This document shows, one piece after another, positions 50,564 through 58,761 of a stretch of 64,000 bases of DNA. Source of the stretch: Deltaproteobacteria bacterium. GTDB lineage: Bacteria; UBA10199; GCA-002796325; JACPFF01. A program made the translations under genes and the position numbers. The first letter of the stretch is position 1. The number at the start of each line of letters is the position of its first letter. The notes below the pieces were generated by a model. It was not told the origin of the DNA. It saw only the letters and a list, made by a program, of their open reading frames with translations, and made no database searches. The stretch is from assembly GCA_016183065.1 (NCBI GenBank), contig JACPFF010000016.1, forward strand, positions 1 to 64,000. The letters run 5' to 3'.

Positions 50564-51715
50564 ATGTTCCCTCGTGCCATTGTTGTGCATCTCGGTATCG
50601 CCTATGCCGCGCTCTTTGTGGGGGGATTGCTCGATAATGCGCGCGGACCGCTCCTCCCCGACATGATTGCCGAGCTGCAGATTACTGATCAGGAAGCCTC
50701 GCTCTTCTTTGCGGTCGCGGCCCTGATGAGTATTGCGGGGAGTCTCCTGGCCGGACCTACGCTGCAACGGGTCCGCACGGTTGTGGCGTTGCGGTATGTC
50801 CTTGGCTGCGTTATGCTCGGCTATTGGGGTGTGGCATTCGGGACACATTACGCCATCATTGTCCTGGGAAACGGCCTTTATGGCATCGGCATGGGGGCCA
50901 ATCACGTCATTTTGAATATCATGGTCGCACAGGCCGCGCCGGTCAAGACTCGCGCGCGCCATTTGAATTTTCTCCACGTCATGTATGGCTTGGCCTCGCT
51001 CTCTGCGCCCATGGTCATCATCGGGCTGCGGGGGGCGGGAGCGGGGTGGCGCATGACCTTTCTTCTCCTCACGCTCCTCCCCGTTCCCGTGATTCTCGCC
51101 GGCCTGCGCGACCGGTTGCCTTGCCGGCGCGAGCCCAGTGTGAACGCCATCATGGCACCGCTCCCGTGGTGGAATGCCTGGCGCCATCCCGCTGCCCGCT
51201 ATTATGCCGTCTTGCTGGGGCTCTATGTCTCAGCCGAACTCGCCGTCTCGATGTGGCTGGTCCTCTATGTGACGCGGCTCCGTATTGCGGATCCGGCAAA
51301 GGCGAATCTCTTTCTCAGTTATTTCTTTTGCATGATGACCGCTGCCCGGTTCGGTGCGGCGATTTTTTTACGGACCGAGCGCTATCGCACTCTCCTGGCA
51401 TGTGCCGCAGGGGGAGGGATTGTGGCCCTGTTGTGGGGCATCTACGGGCATCCGGTCGGACTGGTGCTGGCGGCCGCGCCGATGGGGCTTTTCTTCCCGC
51501 TCTGTTTTGCCAGCCTGAGTCATGAGGTCACCGCACATCTCGAAGTGGTCACCAGCTGGGTCATGTGTACGGTCTTCGTGGTCATTGCCGCCGGACAATT
51601 CATGATGGGGTGGCTTAGCGACCACTATTCCATTGCCGTGGCCATGCATCTCCCCGTTGTTCTGCTCATCCTGGTCTCCCTCCTCCTGTTGATGCGGCAC
51701 CCTCGGGCGCAATGA
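50564..51715 (+). CDS. Major facilitator superfamily transporter
   Basis: About 383 residues, twelve hydrophobic segments in two bundles. After the first helix comes LLDNARGPLLPDMIAEL, and the loop 2-3 region (LLAGPTLQRVRTVVALR) is MFS-like. The second half begins near WWNAWRHPAARYYAVLLGLY (20 residues). Overall it recalls fucose-permease-like or hexuronate-type carriers, but the substrate cannot be assigned. The frame is open to a GTG at 50498; I prefer ATG 50564 because the first helix follows at once. Confidence 0.8.
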   Translation: MFPRAIVVHLGIAYAALFVGGLLDNARGPLLPDMIAELQITDQEASLFFAVAALMSIAGSLLAGPTLQRVRTVVALRYVLGCVMLGYWGVAFGTHYAIIVLGNGLYGIGMGANHVILNIMVAQAAPVKTRARHLNFLHVMYGLASLSAPMVIIGLRGAGAGWRMTFLLLTLLPVPVILAGLRDRLPCRREPSVNAIMAPLPWWNAWRHPAARYYAVLLGLYVSAELAVSMWLVLYVTRLRIADPAKANLFLSYFFCMMTAARFGAAIFLRTERYRTLLACAAGGGIVALLWGIYGHPVGLVLAAAPMGLFFPLCFASLSHEVTAHLEVVTSWVMCTVFVVIAAGQFMMGWLSDHYSIAVAMHLPVVLLILVSLLLLMRHPRAQ

Positions 51716-51768
51716 CATTGCGGGCGCGAGATGCATGCACAATGAATTGCCTACCTTGAGGAAAGAGC

Positions 51769-51797
51769 TTGACACGTGTGTTAATAATTTCTATCTT
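51769..51797 (+). promoter_or_regulatory. Sigma-70 promoter of arsR-arsP with embedded palindrome
   Basis: TTGACA (51769), 17 bp, TATCTT (51792). The spacer starts with CGTGTGTTAATAATT, and the junction ACACGTGT is a perfect palindrome, a plausible ArsR-type operator. The predicted transcript start, about 51804, is only a few bases before the ATG at 51807. The mRNA would then be nearly leaderless. Confidence 0.65.
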
Positions 51798-51806
51798 TCT
51801 AAAAAT

Positions 51807-52088
51807 ATGAAAATAACAAAGCTCTTCCAGGCGTTGGGGAATGATGTGCGTTGGCGGGTTATGAATCTGCTGCTGGAGGAGAAACGGAGAGACACGAGTG
51901 GCCTGGGGTTGTGTGTCTGCAATATCGTCAAGAAATGTCGGGTTGCCAACTCAACGATGAGTCATCACCTTGATTGTCTTCGTTCCGCGGGATTCTTGAC
52001 CGCAAAAAAACGTGGAAAGTGGATCTATTACGATGTGAACATGAAAACGTTGGTCTCCTTGAAAGAGACGTTGAGTGCACTGGGCTGA
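51807..52088 (+). CDS. arsR: ArsR/SmtB-family transcriptional repressor
   Basis: 93 residues from ATG 51807 (MKITKLFQALGNDVRWRVMN). The winged helix has CNIVKKCRVANSTMSHHLDCL as recognition region (key part NSTMSHHLDCL), followed by the wing KKRGKWIYYDV. Cys residues at LCVCNIV could bind As(III) or Sb(III), as in ArsR. An upstream start at 51735 is in frame, but it would lie upstream of the apparent promoter. It is followed after 58 bases by the ArsP-type permease, its probable target. Confidence 0.85.
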   Translation: MKITKLFQALGNDVRWRVMNLLLEEKRRDTSGLGLCVCNIVKKCRVANSTMSHHLDCLRSAGFLTAKKRGKWIYYDVNMKTLVSLKETLSALG

Positions 52089-52146
52089 ATTTTTTTAGAT
52101 TTATAATTCGATATTATTAGAAGTGTAGTAATGTAAGGAGCGAAAT

Positions 52147-53052
52147 ATGGCGGACGTTTATTACATCGTTGCATTTGTCAGCGGGTCTGCCTGGCATATT
52201 CTCCCGTTTTTTCTCGTCAGTATTGTGCTTGGGGCAGCAGTGAATGTTTGGGATGGGGCCCAGCAGCGATTGCAGGGGATTCTCGGAACTCATCCCTTGA
52301 AGACCATCCTGGTCGCGAGTCTCTTGGGAACGCTGAGCCCTTTTTGTTCGTGCGGAGTGGTTCCAGTCGTTGCCGGCATGCTCTCTGCGGGCATTCCCAT
52401 AGCGCCGGTGCTGGCATTTTGGATTGCCTCACCGCTCATGGATCCGGAAACTTTTGTCATCACCTATGCAGAACTCGGCTGGTCGTTTGCCATTGGGAGA
52501 ACCATTTCCGCCTTCGGTCTTGGATGCATTGCAGGGGTGATCGGCCTGCGATTCAAGCGTGAAGAACACCTGAAGTCAGTAGTGTTCACACCACAGAACG
52601 AGGTGTGCTGTGGAAATGCCTGCGATGCACGGGTCGGCAAAGGGACGCAATTTGTACAGCACGTGCAAAAACTTTCCCTGTATCTTGGCAAGTGGCTCCT
52701 CCTGGCATTCGTGTCGGAAGCCCTGATTGTGCGCTACATCCCCAGTCCCTGGATTGCACAACTCCTGGGGACGGAGAACAGTCTTGCCATCCCGATTGCA
52801 GCCGTGGTCGGCATTCCCCTCTACATCAACACCTTCAGTGCCGTACCGATCATTGCGGGGTTACTCGCCAAGGGGATGGCGCCTGGTGCTGCATTGACCT
52901 TCCTGGTGGCCGGACCAGCAACCTCTATTCCGGCGATGATTGCCGTGACGGCGGTCTCCAAGAGAAGACTGTTCATGACGTATGTCGCCATCAGTCTGCT
53001 GGGGTCGATGGTGATAGGGTACCTTTTCCAGCTATCATTCGACATGCTCTAG
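52147..53052 (+). CDS. arsP: ArsP-type permease (organoarsenical efflux family)
   Basis: 301 residues with eight or so membrane helices. It carries the family's PFCSCGVVPVVAG motif (paired Cys), PLMDPETFVITYAELG and the second-half repeat GIPLYINTFSAVPIIAGLLA (20 residues) with AGPATSIPAM. A cytoplasmic loop holds another Cys pair (EVCCGNACD) that might bind the metalloid. ArsP exports trivalent organoarsenicals; the wider DUF318 family is less well defined. TAAGGAGCG gives a good ribosome site. It forms an operon with arsR. Confidence 0.85.
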   Translation: MADVYYIVAFVSGSAWHILPFFLVSIVLGAAVNVWDGAQQRLQGILGTHPLKTILVASLLGTLSPFCSCGVVPVVAGMLSAGIPIAPVLAFWIASPLMDPETFVITYAELGWSFAIGRTISAFGLGCIAGVIGLRFKREEHLKSVVFTPQNEVCCGNACDARVGKGTQFVQHVQKLSLYLGKWLLLAFVSEALIVRYIPSPWIAQLLGTENSLAIPIAAVVGIPLYINTFSAVPIIAGLLAKGMAPGAALTFLVAGPATSIPAMIAVTAVSKRRLFMTYVAISLLGSMVIGYLFQLSFDML

Positions 53053-53115
53053 CAGCGCCATGTGCAACGTCGTGCTGGAGGGGATCGCCAAGGGACTCCA
53101 AAAAAAATGGATGCA

Positions 53116-53284
53116 GTGGGGCCCCACGGGCTCACGCCCGTGGCACCCTGGGAGGAGGCTTCACCTGCGCACGACACCCCCCGGACTGACGTCCGGGGCC
53201 CCACGCTCCAGCCGCACTGCGGCGTTGAAGGGGAGGCTCCAGCGGCTTTGCCGCTGGAGGGGGCGACGTGAGCCCCTCCAATAG
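53116..53284 (-). repeat. Modular hairpin element R8 (A plus C)
   Basis: Minus orientation: left end CTATTGGAGGGGCTCACG at 53284 downward, cassette A (GCGGCAAAGCCGC core), cassette C (GGACGTCAGTCCGG; CCACGGGCGTGAGCCCGTGG), right end GTGGGGCCCCAC. It is 168 bp by the excision rule and nearly identical to R7. It lies between the convergent arsP and beta-CASP genes, where its hairpins may terminate both transcripts. Confidence 0.93.
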
Positions 53285-53303
53285 TGAAGAGAGAACATTG
53301 CGG

Positions 53304-54647
53304 TCACGCCAACGCCACCTCTTGCAGATAGCGCGGGATTTCGACCTTCCATTGGAGGGTCTCGCGGATTTTTTCCGCCAATCGTTGTGCCACCTCCGGC
53401 TCCCCATGGACGAGATAGGTCACATGTGGTGGTCGCCGGAATCCGCGGAGCCAGCGCAGAAGATCATCCTGATCCCCGTGCGCGGAGAGGGATTCAATCT
53501 GTTCGACCGTGCACCGGATCGGCACCTGGTCTCCGTGGATCTTGAGCGACCTAGTCCCCTCGCGCAGGGCGTGGCCGCGGGTCCCCTCCGCCTGATACCC
53601 GACCAGCAGAATCGCCGAGCGTCGATCCGGACCATACGACTTAATGTGGTGCAACATTCGTCCCCCCGTCAGCATGCCGCTTCCGGCGATAATAATGGCC
53701 GGACTTTCCAGGCTGTTGAGCCGCTTGGACGCGGTGTGGTCATGGACCAGATGGAGATTGTCGCACGTAAAGGGGTTGTTGGACCGCTCAGGGTGCTGCG
53801 GATGATTCGCGTGGTGGTGTGTCCCATCGAGGCCGGAGTAGATTTTGTGTTCCGTGAGATACCGGTTGTAGATGTCGGTGGCATCGATGCCGAGCGGGGT
53901 GTTGAGATAGACCGGAATGCGCCGATCGATCATCTCCCGCTCTTGGCAGCGCTTGAGGATGTAGAGCATCTCCTGGGTGCGTCCCACCGCGAACGCCGGA
54001 ATCAGGACCATGCCGCCCTGTGCGATCGTCCGGTTGACGATCGCGGCCACGCGCGCAAAGACATCTTCTTTTGGATGGAGTCGGTCCCCATAGGTTGCCT
54101 CCATGATGAGATAGTCGGCCTCCGGCACGCGCAGCGGGGGACTTGTGATCAGGGCATCGTAGCGGCCAATGTCCCCGGCAAAGAGGAGCCTCCGTTGTCG
54201 CGGTCGGTGGAGTATCAACTCGATGAAGCGGGACCCGAGCAGATGGCCGGCGCGGATCAACCGGCAGTCGAGTCCGTCACCAATGCGTCGGACGTCGCCG
54301 TTGTGCAGGGGAGAAAAGTACCGCAGACTCTGCAGGGCATCTTCGTAGGTATAGAGCGGGAGTGCGGGATGATGCTTTGAGAAGCCGTGATCGCTGGCAA
54401 AGCGGGCGTCTTCTTCCTGGAGATAGCCGGAATCGGGGAGGAGGATCTTGCACAACTCGACGGTGGGCGCGCTGGCATAGATCCGTCCATGAAAATGGTG
54501 TTTCACCAGGAGCGGGATATAGCCGCTGTGGTCGGTGTGGGCATGCGTCAAGACCACGCCGGTGATGTCGGCCGGTGGCAGGGGGAGTGGGGCCCAGTTG
54601 CGGAGTCGTAGTTCCTTGAGCCCCTGAAAGAGTCCGCAATCGATCAT
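53304..54647 (-). CDS. Metallo-beta-lactamase / beta-CASP ribonuclease-like protein
   Basis: 447 residues from the first ATG. It has motif 2 THAHTDHSGYIP, motif 3 IRAGHLLGSRFIEL, motif 4 FAGDIGRY, the beta-CASP block with FAVGRTQEMLYIL, and the late motifs GSGMLTGGRMLHH, SLSAHGDQ and YLVHGEPE. It matches the bacterial CPSF73/YSH1-like RNA-processing family. The conserved N-terminus lies upstream of this ATG, in frame: LQFLGATETITGSKFLL reads from about 54729 to 54679. That upstream stretch contains no ATG, GTG or TTG before the preceding stop. The true start is either a rare codon, the internal ATG (losing the first strand) or hidden by a sequence error. Confidence 0.85.
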   Translation of the reverse strand: MIDCGLFQGLKELRLRNWAPLPLPPADITGVVLTHAHTDHSGYIPLLVKHHFHGRIYASAPTVELCKILLPDSGYLQEEDARFASDHGFSKHHPALPLYTYEDALQSLRYFSPLHNGDVRRIGDGLDCRLIRAGHLLGSRFIELILHRPRQRRLLFAGDIGRYDALITSPPLRVPEADYLIMEATYGDRLHPKEDVFARVAAIVNRTIAQGGMVLIPAFAVGRTQEMLYILKRCQEREMIDRRIPVYLNTPLGIDATDIYNRYLTEHKIYSGLDGTHHHANHPQHPERSNNPFTCDNLHLVHDHTASKRLNSLESPAIIIAGSGMLTGGRMLHHIKSYGPDRRSAILLVGYQAEGTRGHALREGTRSLKIHGDQVPIRCTVEQIESLSAHGDQDDLLRWLRGFRRPPHVTYLVHGEPEVAQRLAEKIRETLQWKVEIPRYLQEVALA

Positions 54648-54789
54648 CCACCGCTCGTCGAGGGTTCGAAGGAGGAATTTCGAGCCGGTGATGGTCTCCG
54701 TGGCGCCGAGAAACTGGAGTGAAGGGCCGTGATTTCGCTCCGGTCGCCGCTCATTGGTCCGCTTCGGATACGTGCTGACGGGGAACCAC

Positions 54790-55044
54790 CTCCTAGTCTC
54801 TCACAGTGAGTCAAAAGAATGACTCAGACACCATGAAGAATACACGCTTTTTTTCCCCTTCGCAATGGCATCCTGACTGGTGTCTCACGTGGTCAATCGG
54901 GTCTCCGGCTTTGGCTCTTCGTGTGGCATTGAGTCCTCACCGTGTAAGTATTGACGGATGGGAGCTGCTTAGGCGCGCACCATGAATGTCGAATAATATT
55001 GCATTGTTTAGTAAGATGATGTCGGTTTTTTTCGTCGAATAACA
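54790..55044. other. Non-coding region upstream of the sigma-54 promoter
   Basis: About 255 bp with no credible gene. A GAGTCA / TGACTC hairpin lies near 54810. Two copies of GTCGAATAA (about 54986 and 55034) precede the sigma-54 promoter and may be upstream activator sites. Confidence 0.45.
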
Positions 55045-55061
55045 TTGGCATGGGAATTGCT
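55045..55061 (+). promoter_or_regulatory. Sigma-54 promoter
   Basis: TTGGCATGGGAATTGCT matches the YTGGCACGN4TTGCW consensus, with GG and GC elements ten bases apart. Transcription would start near 55072, just before element R9, and run through R9 into the lipoprotein gene at 55349. It would need an enhancer-binding protein, none of which is encoded in this window. Confidence 0.75.
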
Positions 55062-55087
55062 GACTTCTCTTACTCTGGGGATCTCGA

Positions 55088-55311
55088 CTACTGGAGGGGC
55101 TCACGTCGCCCCCTCCAGCGGCAAAGCCGGGTCAAGGCCCAGCTGTGCTGGGCCGCGAAGCACAGTCGAAGACTGTGCGGAGTGTGATGGAGCCTCCCCC
55201 TCAGCGCCGCGGTGCGGCTGGGGCGTGGGGCCCCGGGTTGGTCCGGGGGTGTCGTGCTCAGGCGAAGCTTCTCCACCAAGGTGCCACGGGCGTGAGTCCG
55301 TGGGGCCCCAC
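55088..55311 (+). repeat. Modular hairpin element R9 (long A plus C) in a 5' leader
   Basis: Left end CTACTGGAGGGGCTCACG. The long A cassette is as in R5 (CCCAGCTGTGCTGGG and AGTCGAAGACTGTGCGG inserted in the loop). A variant C follows with GGGTTGGTCCGG and GCTTCTCCACCAAGGTGCC, then right end GGGGCCCCAC. It lies between the sigma-54 promoter and the ribosome site of the lipoprotein gene, so its hairpins form most of that mRNA's leader. Confidence 0.9.
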
Positions 55312-55348
55312 ACCACGGGGAACTCCCTTCGGGGTGTAGGAGGTTGGT

Positions 55349-57586
55349 ATGCGACAATTCTTTCGTTTTCGATGGCTGGTCACTGCTCTCGCCGTCTCCC
55401 TGACGGTCATGGGTTGCAAAAAAGGGACGGAGGGCGACGGGGTCCTCACCCCACCTGCGGAACCTCTTGCAGCAGAAGAGCCGACCGCCTTGGAGACGCC
55501 GGGCGGAGAGAACGAGGCAAATTTTTATTATCAGCAACAGGTCGAACTGCTGCAGCAACTCTTGCTCGAGGCCCAGCAGGGGGGAAGCACCGGTGCGACC
55601 GGGGGCGATGACACCGTACTGAAGGAATTTGAAAAGAAGGTCGACACACTGAAGGCCGAATGGGCGAAGCAGCAGCAGGCCCTGGCAGATGAGGTCCAGG
55701 CGCTGAAAGAGAGTGTTGAGAGTGGCGAGACCGAGGGAGCGGTCTTGGAAGAAGTGAGTGATCTTCAGCAGGACGTTGAGGAGATGAAGGGCGAGAATGC
55801 GGCGCTCAAGTCCGAGCTGGAGGAGGCCAAACAAGACGCGCAGGAGTATGTGGATCAAAAAATCGAAGAGGAGAAAACCAAGAAAGAAGAAGCGGCAGCG
55901 GTTGCCGAGGAGGTAAAAACAAGAGGTGGCGACATCACGCTTGGTGACGTAGTGAAAGAGGCACTCCCGTATAGTGGCAATACGACCGACAAAGGCCCGG
56001 TGCGAAAGGCGCTGTGTCCAGCCGAATCGGTTGTCACAGGGATGACCTTTGTGACGGGAGTGGCCGTGGACAAAGTCGGGTATATTCATTGCCAGAAGGT
56101 TGGGCCCAATGGGGAGATGTCCGTGCCTCAATATGACAAGGACGATCCGCCAGCAGGAACATACGGCACTGCCGACTTTTCAAAATATGGCCTGATCGGT
56201 CAGATCCAGATGCTCGCGGTACATGTCGGAGCGGGTGTTGATCCCGGGAGCCTCTTTCGCTTTTCACAGCCGAAAGGGATGGAACCCTATGTGGGTGGCT
56301 CGGGTGGTAATCAGCTGACCGTCATTGCCTGTCCCAAGGAACAGGCCCTCGTGGGATGGAAACTGAAGGGCTATGCCTACAAGGATCCGAAACAATTTCG
56401 CGCAGTGGCGGGGGGGTCGGAATTTTATTGCAAGACAGTGTCCAACATGAATCAGGGGATTGCAAAACAACTGACGCTCACAACGTCGAGCATGAAGCCG
56501 GGGACGATCCAAGGTGCCGCGCAGCAGTGCCCTGAGGAAGGTCAGATCCTCACGGGCATTGGGGCTTCGGCCTATCATCAGGGAAAATCGGATGGCCGGC
56601 TCGGCGGCCTGTCGGGAGATTGTTCACCGGTGCTCGGCACAGCGCTTGATGTATACAATAAAACGGTGGTGGTGCATGATGACTCGATCGTGTTTGGTGC
56701 CGGTCTCGTGGCGCAGACGACCAAGGATGCCTATGGCAATATTGCGTCTGCGGGGAGCCTCCTCTCTTATGACTTTGCTGCTGGCTCCGTGGGACAATCC
56801 GTGAAAAATTCGGCGTTGGCGAACAAGAAGGCCTTCGAATTTTATGCCGACGGGAATACGGCCTCACTCACGTTGACCGGGGAGGCCACACCCCTCGTGC
56901 AGCATCCGGGGAGCTGCTTCATGATCTGTCCGTCGGCGTACGTCCCAGTGCGCTATGAACGAAAGAAGCACGGCTATACCTTGACGTATTATTCATCGAC
57001 ACAAAACAAGAACGTGACATATGACAAATGGACCTGTGCGCGTCTGTCGCCTGGAGCCGTGGCGACGAAGGAGGAGAAAGAGGCGCAATTGTGGTGTGGT
57101 GGCCAACAGGTGACGTTACAGGGATCCCATGAACAAAAAAGTCCGGGGGAAGATCCCATTCACGATAGCGCGGAACGATTCAATTTTCTCCCCATTGGGG
57201 GCAATGCCGTGACAGGGGAAACCACGACGGCCTCGTGTGGCATGGAGTCGGTGCGGCAATTCACCCTCGCTGAGCTGGCCGCAGGCCCAAAAATCGCGCG
57301 ACTCTGGTGTGGCATGTCGACGACCGAGGATCTGACGAGCCTGCCGCCGAAGAGCATGGATCCGACCAAGGCGGTCTACGAGAAAGGCTACTTCGGAGAG
57401 AACCAGACCTGGCCGCAGATCTTCGACACCGAGTCACAGCGGATGCGCTGCACGAGTGGGCTCGATCTGGTCGGGTGGGGGATGTTTATCGAGGCGCCGG
57501 TGGTCGATCCCGGTCAGCCGATGATCGCGCCGACGGCCCATTTTGTCCCGCTCTGTCGCCACCATGATACCAAATTCGTGGAATGA
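55349..57586 (+). CDS. Large lipoprotein with coiled coil and repeated Cys-bounded modules
   Basis: 745 residues. The lipobox is SLTVMGC. A coiled coil runs from about 60 to 190 (LQQDVEEMKGENAALKSELE, 20 residues). The C-terminal 530 residues hold at least three copies of a loose module that opens with CP and closes with a Cys about 30-40 residues later: CPAESVVTGMTFVTG...HCQKV, CPKEQALVGWKLKG...FYCKTV, CPEEGQILTGIGA...GDCSPV. A related CTSGLDLVGWGMF stands near the end. It is probably an outer-membrane-anchored surface protein in which the coiled coil spans from the membrane. No enzyme motif is seen. Expression is predicted from a sigma-54 promoter. AGGAGG precedes ATG. Confidence 0.75.
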   Translation: MRQFFRFRWLVTALAVSLTVMGCKKGTEGDGVLTPPAEPLAAEEPTALETPGGENEANFYYQQQVELLQQLLLEAQQGGSTGATGGDDTVLKEFEKKVDTLKAEWAKQQQALADEVQALKESVESGETEGAVLEEVSDLQQDVEEMKGENAALKSELEEAKQDAQEYVDQKIEEEKTKKEEAAAVAEEVKTRGGDITLGDVVKEALPYSGNTTDKGPVRKALCPAESVVTGMTFVTGVAVDKVGYIHCQKVGPNGEMSVPQYDKDDPPAGTYGTADFSKYGLIGQIQMLAVHVGAGVDPGSLFRFSQPKGMEPYVGGSGGNQLTVIACPKEQALVGWKLKGYAYKDPKQFRAVAGGSEFYCKTVSNMNQGIAKQLTLTTSSMKPGTIQGAAQQCPEEGQILTGIGASAYHQGKSDGRLGGLSGDCSPVLGTALDVYNKTVVVHDDSIVFGAGLVAQTTKDAYGNIASAGSLLSYDFAAGSVGQSVKNSALANKKAFEFYADGNTASLTLTGEATPLVQHPGSCFMICPSAYVPVRYERKKHGYTLTYYSSTQNKNVTYDKWTCARLSPGAVATKEEKEAQLWCGGQQVTLQGSHEQKSPGEDPIHDSAERFNFLPIGGNAVTGETTTASCGMESVRQFTLAELAAGPKIARLWCGMSTTEDLTSLPPKSMDPTKAVYEKGYFGENQTWPQIFDTESQRMRCTSGLDLVGWGMFIEAPVVDPGQPMIAPTAHFVPLCRHHDTKFVE

Positions 57587-57661
57587 GGTGTTGTGGTGCT
57601 CGTGGTATTCGCTCGATTTCCTGTTGCGGGAACTGCCGTCTCTTTTCCGGGGACTCGGCGA

Positions 57662-57799
57662 CTATTACAGGGGCTCACGTACCCTGCGGCTCCGCCTCCG
57701 GGTACTTCCTCGTCCACCCAGCTGCGCTGGGTCCCCGGACTCGGTCGTCGCCACTGCGCCCCCCTCGCGCGCGGGGCGCGCTGGGTCGTGGGGCCCCAC
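57662..57799 (+). repeat. Modular hairpin element R10 (B plus D)
   Basis: Left end CTATTACAGGGGCTCACG, cassette B (GTACCCTGCGG, GGGTAC, ACCCAGCTGCGCTGGGT), the ACTCGGTCGTCGCCACTG joint, cassette D (CGCGCGCGGGGCGCGC-type), right end GGGGCCCCAC. It lies between the large lipoprotein gene and the M15-type peptidase gene. Confidence 0.92.
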
Positions 57800-57851
57800 C
57801 TCTGCAATCTTTTCTATTGATATGGGACCTGTTTGGTGGCGGTAACGCAAT

Positions 57852-58748
57852 ATGTACGCTCACAGGCCCTATCCCATGTCTGCGGTGATGCTTCTGGTCT
57901 TTCTTGCGGGCTTCTTGCCAATAGAGGTTACACTGGCGACGTCGTTGAATGTTCCACCAAGGGCATCGTGCGAGACGCTGTCGGGTGATGGACGGCTCAC
58001 GCTCTACAGTTACCCGCATCGGGAACTCCTCGATGTGCGATACAGGGACGTGCGCGGAGTGCTCCAGGAGAAGGCCCTTGCCACCATTGCCCACCTGATG
58101 CGGTCGCCCGACGGGCGCACGGCGCCGATCGATCCGCGATTGGTCCGGTTGCTCGATCATCTGCAGGATCACTTTGGCGCGGAGGTTGTGGAAATCATCT
58201 CCGGCTATCGTTCGTCGGAGTACAATGCGCAATTACAGGCGGAAGGCCGCGCGGTGGCAACCGAGAGCGAACATCTGCAGGGTCGTGCAGCCGATGTCCA
58301 TTTCGATGAGATCACGGAAGGTGCGCTGCGCGATTATGCAACGACGATCCACTGCGGCGGCATCGGATTCTACCCGGCACTCCATTTTGTCCATCTCGAC
58401 CTCGGACCGCGACGGCATTGGGAAGAGGCTGCAGGCGCGCGGCGACTGGTGGGCGAGCGCCCCTTGGTCATCACGACCGACAAGAATTATTACGCCGTTG
58501 GAGAGCGGGTCGTCTTTTCTCTCCCAGATGCGGTTGCAGGTGCTTGGACGTTGGAATGGTTTCACCGCGGCGCCTGGCATCGCCATCGTCATTTCACCAT
58601 GCCACCGACCTCGTTGACATGGGCTGTGAGCATATTCCCCTATGGCAAGTATCGCCTCGTCAGCGACGGCACACCCACAGCATACTCCAATGAGTTTTAC
58701 CTCAAAAAGGGTACGTCATACACTTTCTCACTCGCTGAAGATCATTAA
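57852..58748 (+). CDS. YcbK/MepK-like (DUF882, M15-type) peptidoglycan endopeptidase
   Basis: 298 residues. A signal peptide (MLLVFLAGFLPIEVTLA) precedes a zinc peptidase domain with SGYRSSEYNAQL, the metal site SEHLQGRAADVHF (HxxGxAxD) and LHFVHLDLGPRRHW supplying the second His. It would cleave peptide cross-links in the cell wall. The C-terminal 90 residues form a strand-rich extra domain (AWTLEWFHRGAWHRHRHF) not found in the minimal family. ATG 57852 or the internal MSAVM are both possible starts. Confidence 0.85.
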   Translation: MYAHRPYPMSAVMLLVFLAGFLPIEVTLATSLNVPPRASCETLSGDGRLTLYSYPHRELLDVRYRDVRGVLQEKALATIAHLMRSPDGRTAPIDPRLVRLLDHLQDHFGAEVVEIISGYRSSEYNAQLQAEGRAVATESEHLQGRAADVHFDEITEGALRDYATTIHCGGIGFYPALHFVHLDLGPRRHWEEAAGARRLVGERPLVITTDKNYYAVGERVVFSLPDAVAGAWTLEWFHRGAWHRHRHFTMPPTSLTWAVSIFPYGKYRLVSDGTPTAYSNEFYLKKGTSYTFSLAEDH

Positions 58749-58761
58749 GTATTTTTCCCCA

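Noticed and set aside
55101-55316. ORFs encoded by the repeat elements (for example the minus-strand frame in R9)
   Set aside because: All copies give similar Pro/Arg-rich text in several frames on both strands, because the hairpins are GC-rich and stop-poor. Conservation tracks base pairing, not codons.
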